A DNA stretch of 64,000 nt, from contig NC_090723.1 in NCBI RefSeq assembly GCF_040954835.1, forward strand, positions 7,574,001 through 7,638,000, read 5' to 3'. Shown here one piece after another: positions 46,301 through 50,318 of the stretch (the stretch's first letter is position 1; each line of letters begins with the position of its first letter). The position numbers and the translations under genes are program-made. A model generated the notes under the pieces. It searched no databases and had not been told where the DNA came from. It saw nothing but the letters and a program-made list of their open reading frames with translations. This stretch comes from Lepisosteus oculatus (taxonomy: Eukaryota; Chordata; Actinopteri; Semionotiformes; Lepisosteidae).

Positions 46301-46983
46301 CCGGTGGCCCGACCGAGGTCTTTCCCTTCCGGGGAGTCCGACTCGGGTTGTGCCGGTTTGGAAGGGACTGGATCCGCCGGGCTGAAGCTCGGGACCCGGG
46401 GCTTGGCGTGAAGCTTTTGCGGGTCCTCCGTGGTCCCTATCAGCGCGGCGGGTCCCAGGCTGTGCCTCTTCGTACCGCCGTCGAGGCTCGGCGGATCTCT
46501 GAGGCACGGCACAAGCAAGCTCCCGTCGCCGGACAGCGGCTTCAGCGTGATCACCGACTCCGCGAACCCTGAGCGCTTGTAAGGCAGGTCGTGGAGGTCT
46601 TGAGGGATGCCAAACGTCGACATGCGGTTTTCCGTTTTCCTGGAGGTGCCCGGAGAGCGCAGGTGGATCGTCACTTCGCCCGGCTTCTCGCCGAAGAGAT
46701 CCGGGGGCATCCTCTCGCAGGGCGGCTCTGCGGGCGGCGGCCCGTTGGGCTCGATGAAGTCCAGGGGGGACGGCCAAGCCGACGGGAGCTCCTTCACGTA
46801 CTTGGCCGGGATGTAAAAGGGCTTGGTGTGCTCGTCCTTGCGGACGTGCCACCAGTGGTCGTTGGTCTTCGCCAGCAGGACGTACCTCTCGTTGGGCTTG
46901 ATGGACACGAGACCCCCATCCCGGCCGGTGTACTGGTACTCGAACTCCACCAGCACCAGCTCCTGCTTCGCCGAGCCGGACAT
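7179..46983 (-). CDS. ARHGAP27: ARHGAP27 (CAMGAP1), Rho GTPase-activating protein, complete 16-exon coding region
   Basis: A GAP that stimulates GTP hydrolysis by Rho-family GTPases (Rac/Cdc42 in the known family) and is linked to clathrin-mediated endocytosis. Coding exons, from the ATG: 46147-46983, 22350-22796, 21252-21452, 20153-20233, 16625-16711, 14004-14065, 13556-13643, 12940-13041, 12383-12481, 11963-12062, 10217-10342, 9632-9730, 9281-9358, 8473-8607, 7872-7977, 7179-7356. All introns are GT-AG and all phases agree; total 2826 nt, 941 residues plus stop, close to the roughly 890 of the human protein. Domains: SH3 8-66, WW1 about 319-350, WW2 about 381-411, WW3 about 494-523, PH about 552-668, basic linker about 715-735, RhoGAP about 744-938. 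Arginine finger is R785 in GIYRVSG; conserved K824 lies in ALKLFFRELPEP. The paralogues ARHGAP12 and ARHGAP15 are less likely because of the PLEKHM1 neighbour and the 27-like WW3 half-repeat TQEQW. No broken exon was found. Confidence 0.96.
7394..7592 (+). mobile_element. Fold-back insertion with target-site duplication and hammerhead-like core, probably Penelope-type
   Basis: A 157-bp insert (7415-7571) lies between two 21-bp direct repeats with one mismatch (7394-7414 and 7572-7592, sharing ACTTTATTACCTAG). Inside, 7413-7461 and 7489-7538 are imperfect inverted copies of each other. At the apex is GGCTCCACAGCCGAAAC, which matches stem II plus the GAAAC box of hammerhead ribozymes carried by Penelope-like retroelements. 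The partner CTGANGA box is degraded, so activity is unlikely. It lies in intron 15 of ARHGAP27. Confidence 0.7.
7872..7977 (-). CDS. ARHGAP27: ARHGAP27 coding exon 15: RhoGAP helices
   Basis: 106 nt encoding NIGDNSQKVTYMRDLVRSLP and NQDTMQELFRHLR. Phases 1 in and 2 out fit both neighbours. The next intron (7357-7871) carries a small fold-back insertion. Confidence 0.95.
8473..8607 (-). CDS. ARHGAP27: ARHGAP27 coding exon 14: RhoGAP core
   Basis: Encodes EESLNLEDGQWEDIHVITGA and LKLFFRELPEPLFPF, with conserved K824 and the Leu-Pro-Glu-Pro motif of RhoGAPs. Acceptor CTTTCAG, donor GTGAGC. Confidence 0.96.
8745..8895 (+). mobile_element. SINE3-type 3' fragment
   Basis: Truncated SINE with the shared tail (CATCCAGGTGGGGCTGCACA, then GCGCTTTGAGTGGAGTGTCC). 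It sits in intron 13 of ARHGAP27, about 140 bp upstream of exon 14 on the transcribed strand. Confidence 0.8.
9281..9358 (-). CDS. ARHGAP27: ARHGAP27 coding exon 13: arginine-finger exon
   Basis: Encodes GLEIDGIYRVSGNLAVIQKL and RIKVDQ. R785 in GIYRVSG is the catalytic arginine finger inserted into the GTPase active site. The acceptor is unusual: the bases just before AG are purine-rich (GGGGTGAAAAAG), with the pyrimidine tract pushed further upstream. Confidence 0.96.
9632..9730 (-). CDS. ARHGAP27: ARHGAP27 coding exon 12: RhoGAP start
   Basis: Encodes DQVFGCRLDALCERENVTIP and VEKCIQAVEKRG, the first helices of the RhoGAP fold. Acceptor TTGTAG, donor GTGCCC (the donor is weak at +3 to +6). 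Confidence 0.95.
10217..10342 (-). CDS. ARHGAP27: ARHGAP27 coding exon 11: basic helix before RhoGAP
   Basis: Encodes KKVRTKLKKFLQKRPTLQSV and ERGYIR, the conserved basic segment immediately N-terminal to the GAP domain in ARHGAP9/12/15/27. Acceptor TTTCTGTAG, donor GTGAGG. Confidence 0.95.
10925..11170 (-). mobile_element. Interspersed repeat fragment, family unnamed
   Basis: Begins ACATAAGAAAGATTACAAGC and contains GGTAGCTTGTTCCAGACTCC, typical of a repeat end widespread in basal fishes. It appears to be the reverse of the ends at 13795 and 21760. Confidence 0.55.
11262..11856 (-). mobile_element. SINE3-type element, near full length
   Basis: The minus strand begins with a 5S-rRNA-derived head (CTGGATGGGAGACCTCCTGG at about 11760-11780), then the conserved body. 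Its tail is GCGCTATATAAGTGTAAGCA plus an ATT run at 11263-11290. It fills most of intron 10 of ARHGAP27. Confidence 0.88.
11963..12062 (-). CDS. ARHGAP27: ARHGAP27 coding exon 10: acidic PH-to-GAP linker
   Basis: 100 nt coding for a histidine/acidic then lysine-rich linker (HHSEEEDGDFGGSEKS, DEKDKKRA). It is low-complexity, and support comes mainly from perfect phase match with both neighbours (0 in, 1 out) and its position. Confidence 0.88.
12160..12352 (-). mobile_element. tRNA-headed SINE fragment close to exon 9
   Basis: Contains GGAGAACATGCAAACTCCAC and GAGTTGAACCCAGGACCCC in plus orientation; 3' end missing. It occupies most of the 320-bp intron 9, with its head about 30 bp from the donor of exon 9. 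Confidence 0.8.
12383..12481 (-). CDS. ARHGAP27: ARHGAP27 coding exon 9: PH C-terminal helix
   Basis: 33 codons (LKTRHGSEYLIQYDTES, then DWHKVIMDTIRQL) forming the last strands and the amphipathic closing helix of the PH domain, with its invariant Trp. The downstream intron is only 320 bp and is largely a SINE. Confidence 0.95.
12940..13041 (-). CDS. ARHGAP27: ARHGAP27 coding exon 8: PH middle
   Basis: 34 codons, including VPEYTVELRGATISWAG and a basic loop KDKSSKKNVLE, the typical surface for phosphoinositide contact. Phase 0 at both ends, donor GTATGT. Confidence 0.95.
13240..13415 (-). mobile_element. tRNA-derived SINE with conserved core
   Basis: On the minus strand a tRNA-like head (GGTTGCAGGTTCAAATCCCA) is followed by a core ending GTACAAATGTATGCTGCTTT. 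It is in intron 7 of ARHGAP27 (between 12-kb and 13-kb PH exons). The related copy at 26815-26950 has the same head. Confidence 0.72.
13556..13643 (-). CDS. ARHGAP27: ARHGAP27 coding exon 7: PH core strands
   Basis: 88 nt starting with the third base of the split Arg codon. It encodes KNWAQSWTVLHGGILTFNKD, the W.vL..g.L.fykD core of PH domains, followed by a variable loop. Donor GTGAGT, phase 0. Confidence 0.94.
13795..13940 (+). mobile_element. Interspersed repeat end, family unnamed
   Basis: Contains TTGTGGGAGCTGGGAAACAG and GATCAATTAGAAACC, similar to 21785-21960. Decayed and non-coding. Confidence 0.45.
14004..14065 (-). CDS. ARHGAP27: ARHGAP27 coding exon 6: start of PH domain
   Basis: 62 nt giving TLEKAGILNKTKVADNGKKL and the first two bases of the next Arg codon. 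It matches the LDKAGVLHRTK-type start of the mammalian PH domain. Acceptor CTTACAG, donor GTATAT. Confidence 0.93.
14066..16624. other. ARHGAP27 intron 5, no gene seen
   Basis: AT-rich sequence without a recognisable exon or clear repeat. Confidence 0.6.
16625..16711 (-). CDS. ARHGAP27: ARHGAP27 coding exon 5: serine-rich linker
   Basis: Residues 523-551, beginning KFFPSHRRN and including VSDYGSDVSSSGNSPE, a linker motif of the ARHGAP12/15/27 family. The acceptor is TCTCCGCAG behind a long pyrimidine tract. An upstream AG at the end of ATGGCAG (16743-16744) is a weaker alternative that would add about ten residues in frame. Phase 0 at both ends. Confidence 0.85.
18425..18712 (-). mobile_element. 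SINE3-type 3' half
   Basis: Shares AAGCGCTTTACAGGTAATGA and GTGGGGAGGAGAGCAGAGTG with full copies, but the 5S head is absent (5'-truncated). It sits in intron 4 of ARHGAP27. The rest of that intron (16712-20152) shows no exon. Confidence 0.82.
20153..20233 (-). CDS. ARHGAP27: ARHGAP27 coding exon 4: WW3
   Basis: Residues 496-522. Both signature tryptophans are present (W496, W518), as is the aromatic strand QTYFYTTDG. The usual Asn-Pro after the tyrosines is replaced by Thr-Thr, so this WW is atypical. Phase 0 at both ends; donor GTAAGC. Confidence 0.93.
21252..21452 (-). CDS. ARHGAP27: ARHGAP27 coding exon 3: linker and degenerate WW half
   Basis: Residues 429-495. It begins PPLPVEDYNEDD and ends in a WW-like half-repeat (GWSVCRDPEGKMLYT, then TQEQ) that runs directly into WW3 of the next exon. 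The half-repeat keeps the first Trp and the Tyr strand but has no NP..T..W end. The same arrangement exists in mammalian ARHGAP27. Donor GTGAGA, phase 0. Confidence 0.93.
21760..21965 (+). mobile_element. Interspersed repeat end, family unnamed
   Basis: Has GTGGGAGTGTGGCACAAGCT, then TGGATGAGATCATTGGATCA and a TACTAACAGGTAGGCCAGAT end; same family as 10925 (opposite strand). In intron 2 of ARHGAP27. Confidence 0.55.
22350..22796 (-). CDS. ARHGAP27: ARHGAP27 coding exon 2: WW1 and WW2
   Basis: Residues 280-428, phase 0 at both ends. It starts with a vertebrate-conserved NTAVYVNVSELR-type motif. WW1 has W321 and W344 around FYYNPATGQTTW. WW2 has W383 and W406 around YYFYNPVSGETSW. The two are joined by a Ser/Pro repeat linker (residues 354-376). 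WW domains bind proline-rich partners; CIN85/CD2AP-type adaptors are known partners of ARHGAP27. Acceptor is CCCCAG and donor is GTCAGT, a less common but acceptable form. Confidence 0.95.
24005..24300 (-). mobile_element. tRNA-headed SINE, near full length
   Basis: Plus-strand landmarks are CAGAGTCTATCCCAGCAAGC, CAGGGCCAGTTTTCCCAGAA and CAAACTCCACACAGACAGTA. The head lies at the right end. In the first coding intron of ARHGAP27. Confidence 0.82.
26815..26955 (-). mobile_element. tRNA-derived SINE fragment
   Basis: The minus strand carries GGTTGCAGGTTCAAATCCTG followed by a core containing CCCTTGAGCAATGAATATC. Same family as 13240-13415. Confidence 0.7.
27735..27900 (-). mobile_element. tRNA-headed SINE fragment
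   Basis: Head and proximal body only: GGTTCGATTCTGCC on the minus strand, and CAGACTCCACACAGAAGACC on the plus. Confidence 0.72.
28996..29045. repeat. (GA)n-rich microsatellite
   Basis: Interrupted GA repeats, the longest run at about 29029-29044. Confidence 0.85.
29450..29575 (+). mobile_element. 5S-rRNA-derived SINE head, separate subfamily
   Basis: The stretch GATGCTAAGCAAGGTTGGGC plus CTGGGCAATACTGGGGTTTG follows the internal promoter region of 5S rRNA (A box, intermediate element, C box), but the remainder does not match. It is closer to 5S than the SINE3 heads here, and too short and mutated to be a 5S gene. Confidence 0.65.
30625..30945 (+). mobile_element. tRNA-headed SINE, near full length
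   Basis: Plus-strand order: AAGCACTGCTGCCTCAAAGC head, GTGTGGAGTTTGCATGTTC, GATGGACTGGTGTCCTGTCC, GCTTGCTGGGATAGGCTCC. Confidence 0.83.
32325..32480. mobile_element. Possible old interspersed repeat
   Basis: The run CTGGTCCTGGAGAGCCCCAA followed by CTTTAAATCTCC and GATCAATTAAACATTG resembles a dispersed fish repeat. Only one copy is in the window, so the call rests on recall. Confidence 0.35.
33942..34512 (-). mobile_element. SINE3-type element, near full length
   Basis: Tail at the left (AAGCGCTTCACAGGTAATGG), 5S-like head at the right (CATCCAGGTACTGGCCAGGC). More mutated than the copy at 56028. Confidence 0.87.
36575..36690 (-). mobile_element. Second copy of the Penelope-like end with hammerhead-like motif
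   Basis: On the minus strand GGAGAAGGCTCCACAGC is followed by CTCTTTTCAGCCTGGAATAA and GCAGCCTACGCATGCTGACT, matching 7461-7565. There is no inverted left arm. The GAAAC box has decayed to AAAAC. Confidence 0.6.
37003..37048. repeat. C-rich minisatellite, (CCCCCCCG)n
   Basis: Runs of 7-8 C separated by single A or G for about 45 bp. The minus strand therefore has five or more G7 tracts with one-base spacers. It abuts the chimeric SINE that follows. Confidence 0.95.
37048..37500 (+). mobile_element. Chimeric SINE: 5S-rRNA-like head, tRNA-SINE-type tail
   Basis: The plus strand starts CATATCACCCTGTAGCTCTC, then a 5S-like GTACCTGGATGGGAGACTCC, the SINE3 body, and finally GATGGACTAGTGTCCTGTCC and GGGTGTACCCTGCCTTGCGC from the tRNA-headed family. 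It has the same composition as 672-1115. Confidence 0.85.
38380..39160. other. CpG-containing intron stretch, no gene seen
   Basis: Between about 38820 and 39130 CpGs are more frequent than in the surrounding AT-rich intron (CTCGACGCAGC, GGTCCGAGG, CAAGTCGCGACACAGCGATACG). Open frames on both strands are unrecognised. An alternative first exon is possible but unsupported. Confidence 0.3.
39181..39222. other. Near-perfect hairpin, 18-bp stem
   Basis: CGCTCATACCTGTAGCGA, a six-base loop GTGTGG, then TCGCTAGAGGTATGAGCG. Seventeen of 18 positions pair (G-G mismatch at 39192/39211). No flanking repeat family recognised. Confidence 0.9.
40345..40543 (-). mobile_element. tRNA-headed SINE, 3' part, split by a later insertion
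   Basis: Has the family 3' end (CTGTTTTCTAACAGCTTTATC in plus orientation, broken after 20 by eye) and CACCAGTCCATCACAGGG. The missing 5' part resumes at 41009. Confidence 0.85.
40531..41021 (+). mobile_element. Polyadenylated retrocopy nested in a SINE, with 13-bp target duplication
   Basis: The insert 40544-41008 is bounded by exact 13-bp repeats ATATCTTTGGACT (40531-40543 and 41009-41021). It ends with AATAAA at 40982-40987, then an 8-A tail at 41002-41009. It therefore looks like a cDNA copy of a polyadenylated RNA made by LINE machinery. It contains an antisense, 5'-truncated SINE3 piece (40624-40900) and about 80 bp of unknown sequence in front. The source transcript is not recognised and it has no coding frame of note. 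Confidence 0.8.
40624..40900 (-). mobile_element. SINE3-type 3' half inside the retrocopy
   Basis: ATAAT run, GCTTACACTTATATAGCGCT, AAGCGCTTTACAGGTAATGG and GTGCGCCAGAACGCTCACC; no 5S head. Confidence 0.85.
41009..41172 (-). mobile_element. tRNA-headed SINE, 5' part of the split copy
   Basis: Plus-strand GGGGAACATGCAAACTCCAC and CAGAATTGAACCCAGGGGCC; the tRNA-like head ends near 41170. It rejoins 40345-40543 when the insert is removed. Confidence 0.85.
42305..42400 (-). repeat. SINE 3' end plus unique flank duplicated from 40322
   Basis: About 95 bp nearly identical to 40322-40415. The match includes the SINE end and about 45 bp outside it (GCACACTTTCACTA, GTATAAAATGCC). Confidence 0.7.
42475..42915 (+). 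mobile_element. L2-type LINE, C-terminal reverse-transcriptase fragment and 3' UTR
   Basis: The frame-shifted translation shows the L2/CR1-like tail block (LHGLAPQYSSDLLYL) and HTLWVTGPSYAAPQI-type remnants of the RAFS.YAPKLWN block. The 3' end reads CGCTTTGAGATGCTACTTTT. Truncated and disabled. Confidence 0.78.
43000..44200. promoter_or_regulatory. CpG-rich intronic stretch with CRE, AP-1 and E-box motifs
   Basis: CpG density is well above the surrounding intron (GTCGCGCATCGTTGCCGC at about 43248, ACCCGCGGG at 43871). There is a full CRE palindrome TGACGTCA at 44098-44105, a TGAGTCA AP-1 site at 43944-43950 and a CACGTG E-box at 43896-43901. It is repeat-free and lies 2-3 kb downstream of the first coding exon, so it could be an intronic enhancer or alternative promoter. 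There is no direct evidence of function. Confidence 0.4.
45289..45960 (+). mobile_element. L2-type LINE, C-terminal fragment and 3' end
   Basis: Frames 45289-45519 and 45533-45772 give the classic L2/CR1-clade order: LVFSRIDYYNALLAG, LNKLQSVRNSAA, HITPILESLHWL, LHGLAPQYLSELL, GDRAFSCYAPKLWNVIP. The frame is broken near 45500. The 3' end CTTTAAAGGCGCTGTATAAA plus TTATT repeats resembles the tail of the SINE3 copies, as expected if the SINE uses L2 enzymes. Confidence 0.92.
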
Positions 46984-47045
46984 CGCGCTGGCCAGCAGCA
47001 AGCGTCCCCGGAGAAGATCAGGGTAGCTGGGGGCTCCGCCACGAG
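46147..47045 (-). CDS. ARHGAP27: ARHGAP27 coding exon 1: SH3 domain and proline-rich tail
   Basis: Codes for residues 1-279; the ATG is at 46981-46983 and the donor follows CCG CCA AAG. The SH3 fold is clear from ELVLVEFEYQYTG, DHWWHV and FYIPAKYV. The rest is a low-complexity Ser/Pro/Glu region ending in a poly-proline stretch (PPLPPK). An 11-T tract and AG at 47046-47047 make a good splice acceptor, so 46984-47045 is probably 5' UTR joined to an unseen non-coding exon further right. The start is chosen because human ARHGAP27 begins a similar short distance before its SH3. The frame is open for all 62 nt upstream, so a longer N terminus is not excluded. The exon is very CpG-rich compared with its surroundings. 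Confidence 0.95.
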
Positions 47046-47084
47046 CTAAAAAAAAAAACCCGAAAACAAACGACATTGTTATTA

Positions 47085-47340
47085 TCATTATCCACTCGTT
47101 TTCTATCCAATTCAGGATCGCAGGGCAGCCGGAGCCTATCCCGGCGAGCAACAGATGGGACGCACCCTGGACGGGACGCCAGTCACACACAAACACATTC
47201 ACACCAGGGCCAGTTTTCCCGGAAGTCAATTAACCTTCCGGGGGCAACACACCAAACGCAGGGAGAACATGCAAACTCCACGCAGATAGCGCCACAGGTC
47301 CAGAATTGAACCCAGGGCCCCAGCCCTACAAAGCAGGAAG
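47085..47340 (-). mobile_element. tRNA-headed SINE just upstream of the ARHGAP27 SH3 exon
   Basis: Plus-strand GAGCCTATCCCGGCGAGCAA, CACCCTGGACGGGACGCCAG, GGAGAACATGCAAACTCCAC. It ends about 40 bp from the SH3-exon acceptor. Relatively little mutated. Confidence 0.87.
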
Positions 47341-49995
47341 GCTAATAATAAGAATAACTATCATTTGTATTTGAATAATTTAGTTTATTTTGTAATTTAT
47401 GATCTTCACCAAGGCTATTAAACAAGAAATAAAACTGGAGAATTACAGCAGTTTTCTGGGCTGTAACCCTAGTTTCTCCTCATCTTTCTGCAGTCTAGCC
47501 TTATTGTTCTAGATATGTTGGAAACACAACTAAACCGTCAACAACAGAACACCAGGAACTGGAAATACAGCGTGCACTGATCTAAGCCGAACAGTACTGT
47601 ATATGGTACCTTGTTCTGCTCACCACTGACTTCCAGCAGATGTCTCCACTGCTGCGTATCTGACCTTGCACAGAGTGGTAATTTGCCAACTAGCAAAGAA
47701 TGAATCCACAATATTATGCTAAGAAGCTGTGCACACACTGCCCACATAGCTATATTGAAAAGGCTATGATTTAATGCACTATGCTTTAAATGGTGGCTGA
47801 CACCACATCAGAAACTCCAATCAAGCCTACCACAAAGGATAAATGCAGATTTGCTCTCCACGTCAGTCGCAGAGAACAGTCTTTCTCCGGGCTGAAGAAG
47901 GGTGTTTTCTCTCTGTTCTGAAATCTCTGGATATCTAGGTGATGTCAGGTAATTTTTATCATTACATGTCGTGCAGCAGCTACCACACTGAGCCAATTGG
48001 AAAACAGAAGCTCTCCACTGCCTTGAAATGAAATGGTGAAAGAATGAGGAGAAACAAAAATGAATCCAGGCAACGTCTGCAAGCCTTAACAGGAGAATAC
48101 AGATGCTTATTTGGCATTCGATAAAGAATAAGCGCAATGCATTTTTTTGTGTAAGAACGTCAGTGGCAGAGAAAGACAGCAATACATCCAATGAATTATC
48201 TTATTCTTTTCACAGCCTCTTGTTCTAAGTTGGTCACACAGTACCTGTTGTGGCTGTATGGGTGCTGCTTTCTGCTGGTCTCTGCTTTGTACACAACTGA
48301 TTGAGCTCTGCAGGAAATTATCAGACCTCTGCAATCTCGCACCTAAACCAAAACCCAAAACTCAGAAAATTGCATTACAGATACACATAGAACAGGAAGT
48401 CTCTCTTCCCCAAAACCTCACCTACATCATCTTCAAACACCCTGAATTTGCCATATATGGCGCTGTGGGTCTGCTTATACTCTGGAGACCTTTGACTGTA
48501 ATTGCACAGACCGAACACAACAATATTCCACGCTGACTTCAAGACATTGTCTCTGCAAAGCCACCGTGTGGGTGACCCAACAAAGCTAACATTTTTTTTT
48601 CTTTGGTGGGGGGTGAGGGGTAAAAGATCAGGTCTAAAACCTAAATTAGGTCACTCAAGTGAACGAAGTCAGTAAGTATTGCCCGTAGTTATAGGTAGTG
48701 GCCTGAATCTCTCTTTTTTGAGCTGCCCAGACTTCACATGTCGGAGTTAAGCCTTTCAGAAGAGGTGATTATCTGTTGCAGTATAGTACACAGCAGTTAG
48801 TCTCACTCATGTTCTGGAAAGCTCCAGCATTTTTAATATTAACAAACTCTTCTGTGATGAAAGATTTGGGAACAATTACAATTAAGATCAGTTACTGAGA
48901 TGCAATAAAAATCAGAAGTTCCTTAGCTGCCCAGAGTCAGAAGTGAGATGTGAAGGCTGACAATAAAACGTTTATAAAATATAGCATTATGGAATCTGGT
49001 GTCTTTTTCCAGTGAAGATCCAGCTATGGTGAAAGAAAATTCAACATTGATCAATTTCATTTCAATTTAAACATTTTAAATTTCATAGAATATCATAGAA
49101 CGTTTTTTCTGCACTTGTGCTGCTATCAGATGACAAAGGTGCCAGGTTCTTGAGACGTCTCTGGTAAATCATGAGATCAGAACCCGTGTGATGGATACCA
49201 GGGAAAAGTGTCTCTGTCTCTTCTTGCACTGCAGCATTTTCCATTCCTGGAAAAGCTGGGAAAGCGTGATTCTGGGTGTGTGTGACAAAAACAAAAACTG
49301 AACAGTTTTCTGTGTAGAAACAAAAATGTGCCTCTAACTTAGAAGCACTGGGAATTAGAGTGACTGTTGTGTGACATTTAAGTTGGGCAATTCAGAAATG
49401 CAGTCAGGAGGGCACACCAATCAAATGCACTAGTACTGGTAGTTCTAGTATAACCAGAAATTACCGGCCGATGCATTTGCATTTGGTGCAGCTCTGGAGG
49501 ACTGAAGATGTAAAAATAAAGAAGGGAATAAACAAGCATCCTAAGGAAGAATGAAAGCTGTCAATCAGGGCTTGTAAATCAGTAGCCTCACAGTACTTTT
49601 TAAAAGGCAAACTCGCCTCTTCGTGAACAAGCCACTCTTCAACGTGAACACCACCTTCTTCTCTATGAGATCTGAAAAACTGAGACCTTACAAACATTCA
49701 TTAATCCGGCAGCTGTGGATCTACACTAGTGTGGAGAGCAGTTCTGTGGCGTTGAAGTGCATGAATATGCAGTGTTTTATGATAATTTACCTCTGCAGCA
49801 GAAAAGTATTTTCAGGTACCTTCTCAGGTATTACTTTTCTGGTGCTGCCAAGGGAAGTAAAGACTTTGGCCAGACATCGGAGGATTCACATTTATTGATC
49901 TGACTGAAGAGCCAAAATTGCTCTGTGGGCTAAACCATTGTCTTGCAAGCCAAGTGCTTCCAGGAGCACAGGTTAAAACCCCAAAGGGTAGCATG
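47341..49995. other. No gene seen between ARHGAP27 and PLEKHM1 (part 1)
   Basis: AT-rich spacer. A non-coding first exon of ARHGAP27 may lie somewhere in 47-62 kb but could not be identified. Confidence 0.5.
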
Positions 49996-49997
49996 CT

Positions 49998-50318
49998 GAC
50001 TAAGTGGTTATCATTGTTGCTCCTCAGTGCTGGGGCCCTGGGTTCATTTCTGGACTTGGAGTACTGTCTGTGTGGAGTCTGTATGTTGTCCCTATGTTTG
50101 TGTGGGTTTCCTCCCACGGTCCAAAGACATGCAGATAGGTCAACCGGCTTCTGGAAAATCCGGCCCTGGTGTGAGTGCGTGTGCGTCTGTGTGAGATGGA
50201 CTGGTGTCCCTTCCAGGGTGTATCCTGCCTTGTACCTGTTGCTTGGCAGGATAGGCTCCAGTGACCCTGTGGTGCTGAATTGAATGAAGTGGTTATAAAA
50301 TGGATGGGTGGCTGATCT
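49998..50318 (+). mobile_element. tRNA-headed SINE, near full length
   Basis: Plus-strand head GACTAAGTGGTTATCATTG, then GTGTGGAGTCTGTATGTTG, GATGGACTGGTGTCCCTTCC, GCTTGGCAGGATAGGCTCC. Confidence 0.82.

Noticed and set aside
46247..47049. Long open frames overlapping the SH3 exon in other frames and on the plus strand
   Set aside because: Shadows of a GC-rich coding exon; no domain, and the SH3 frame explains the sequence.
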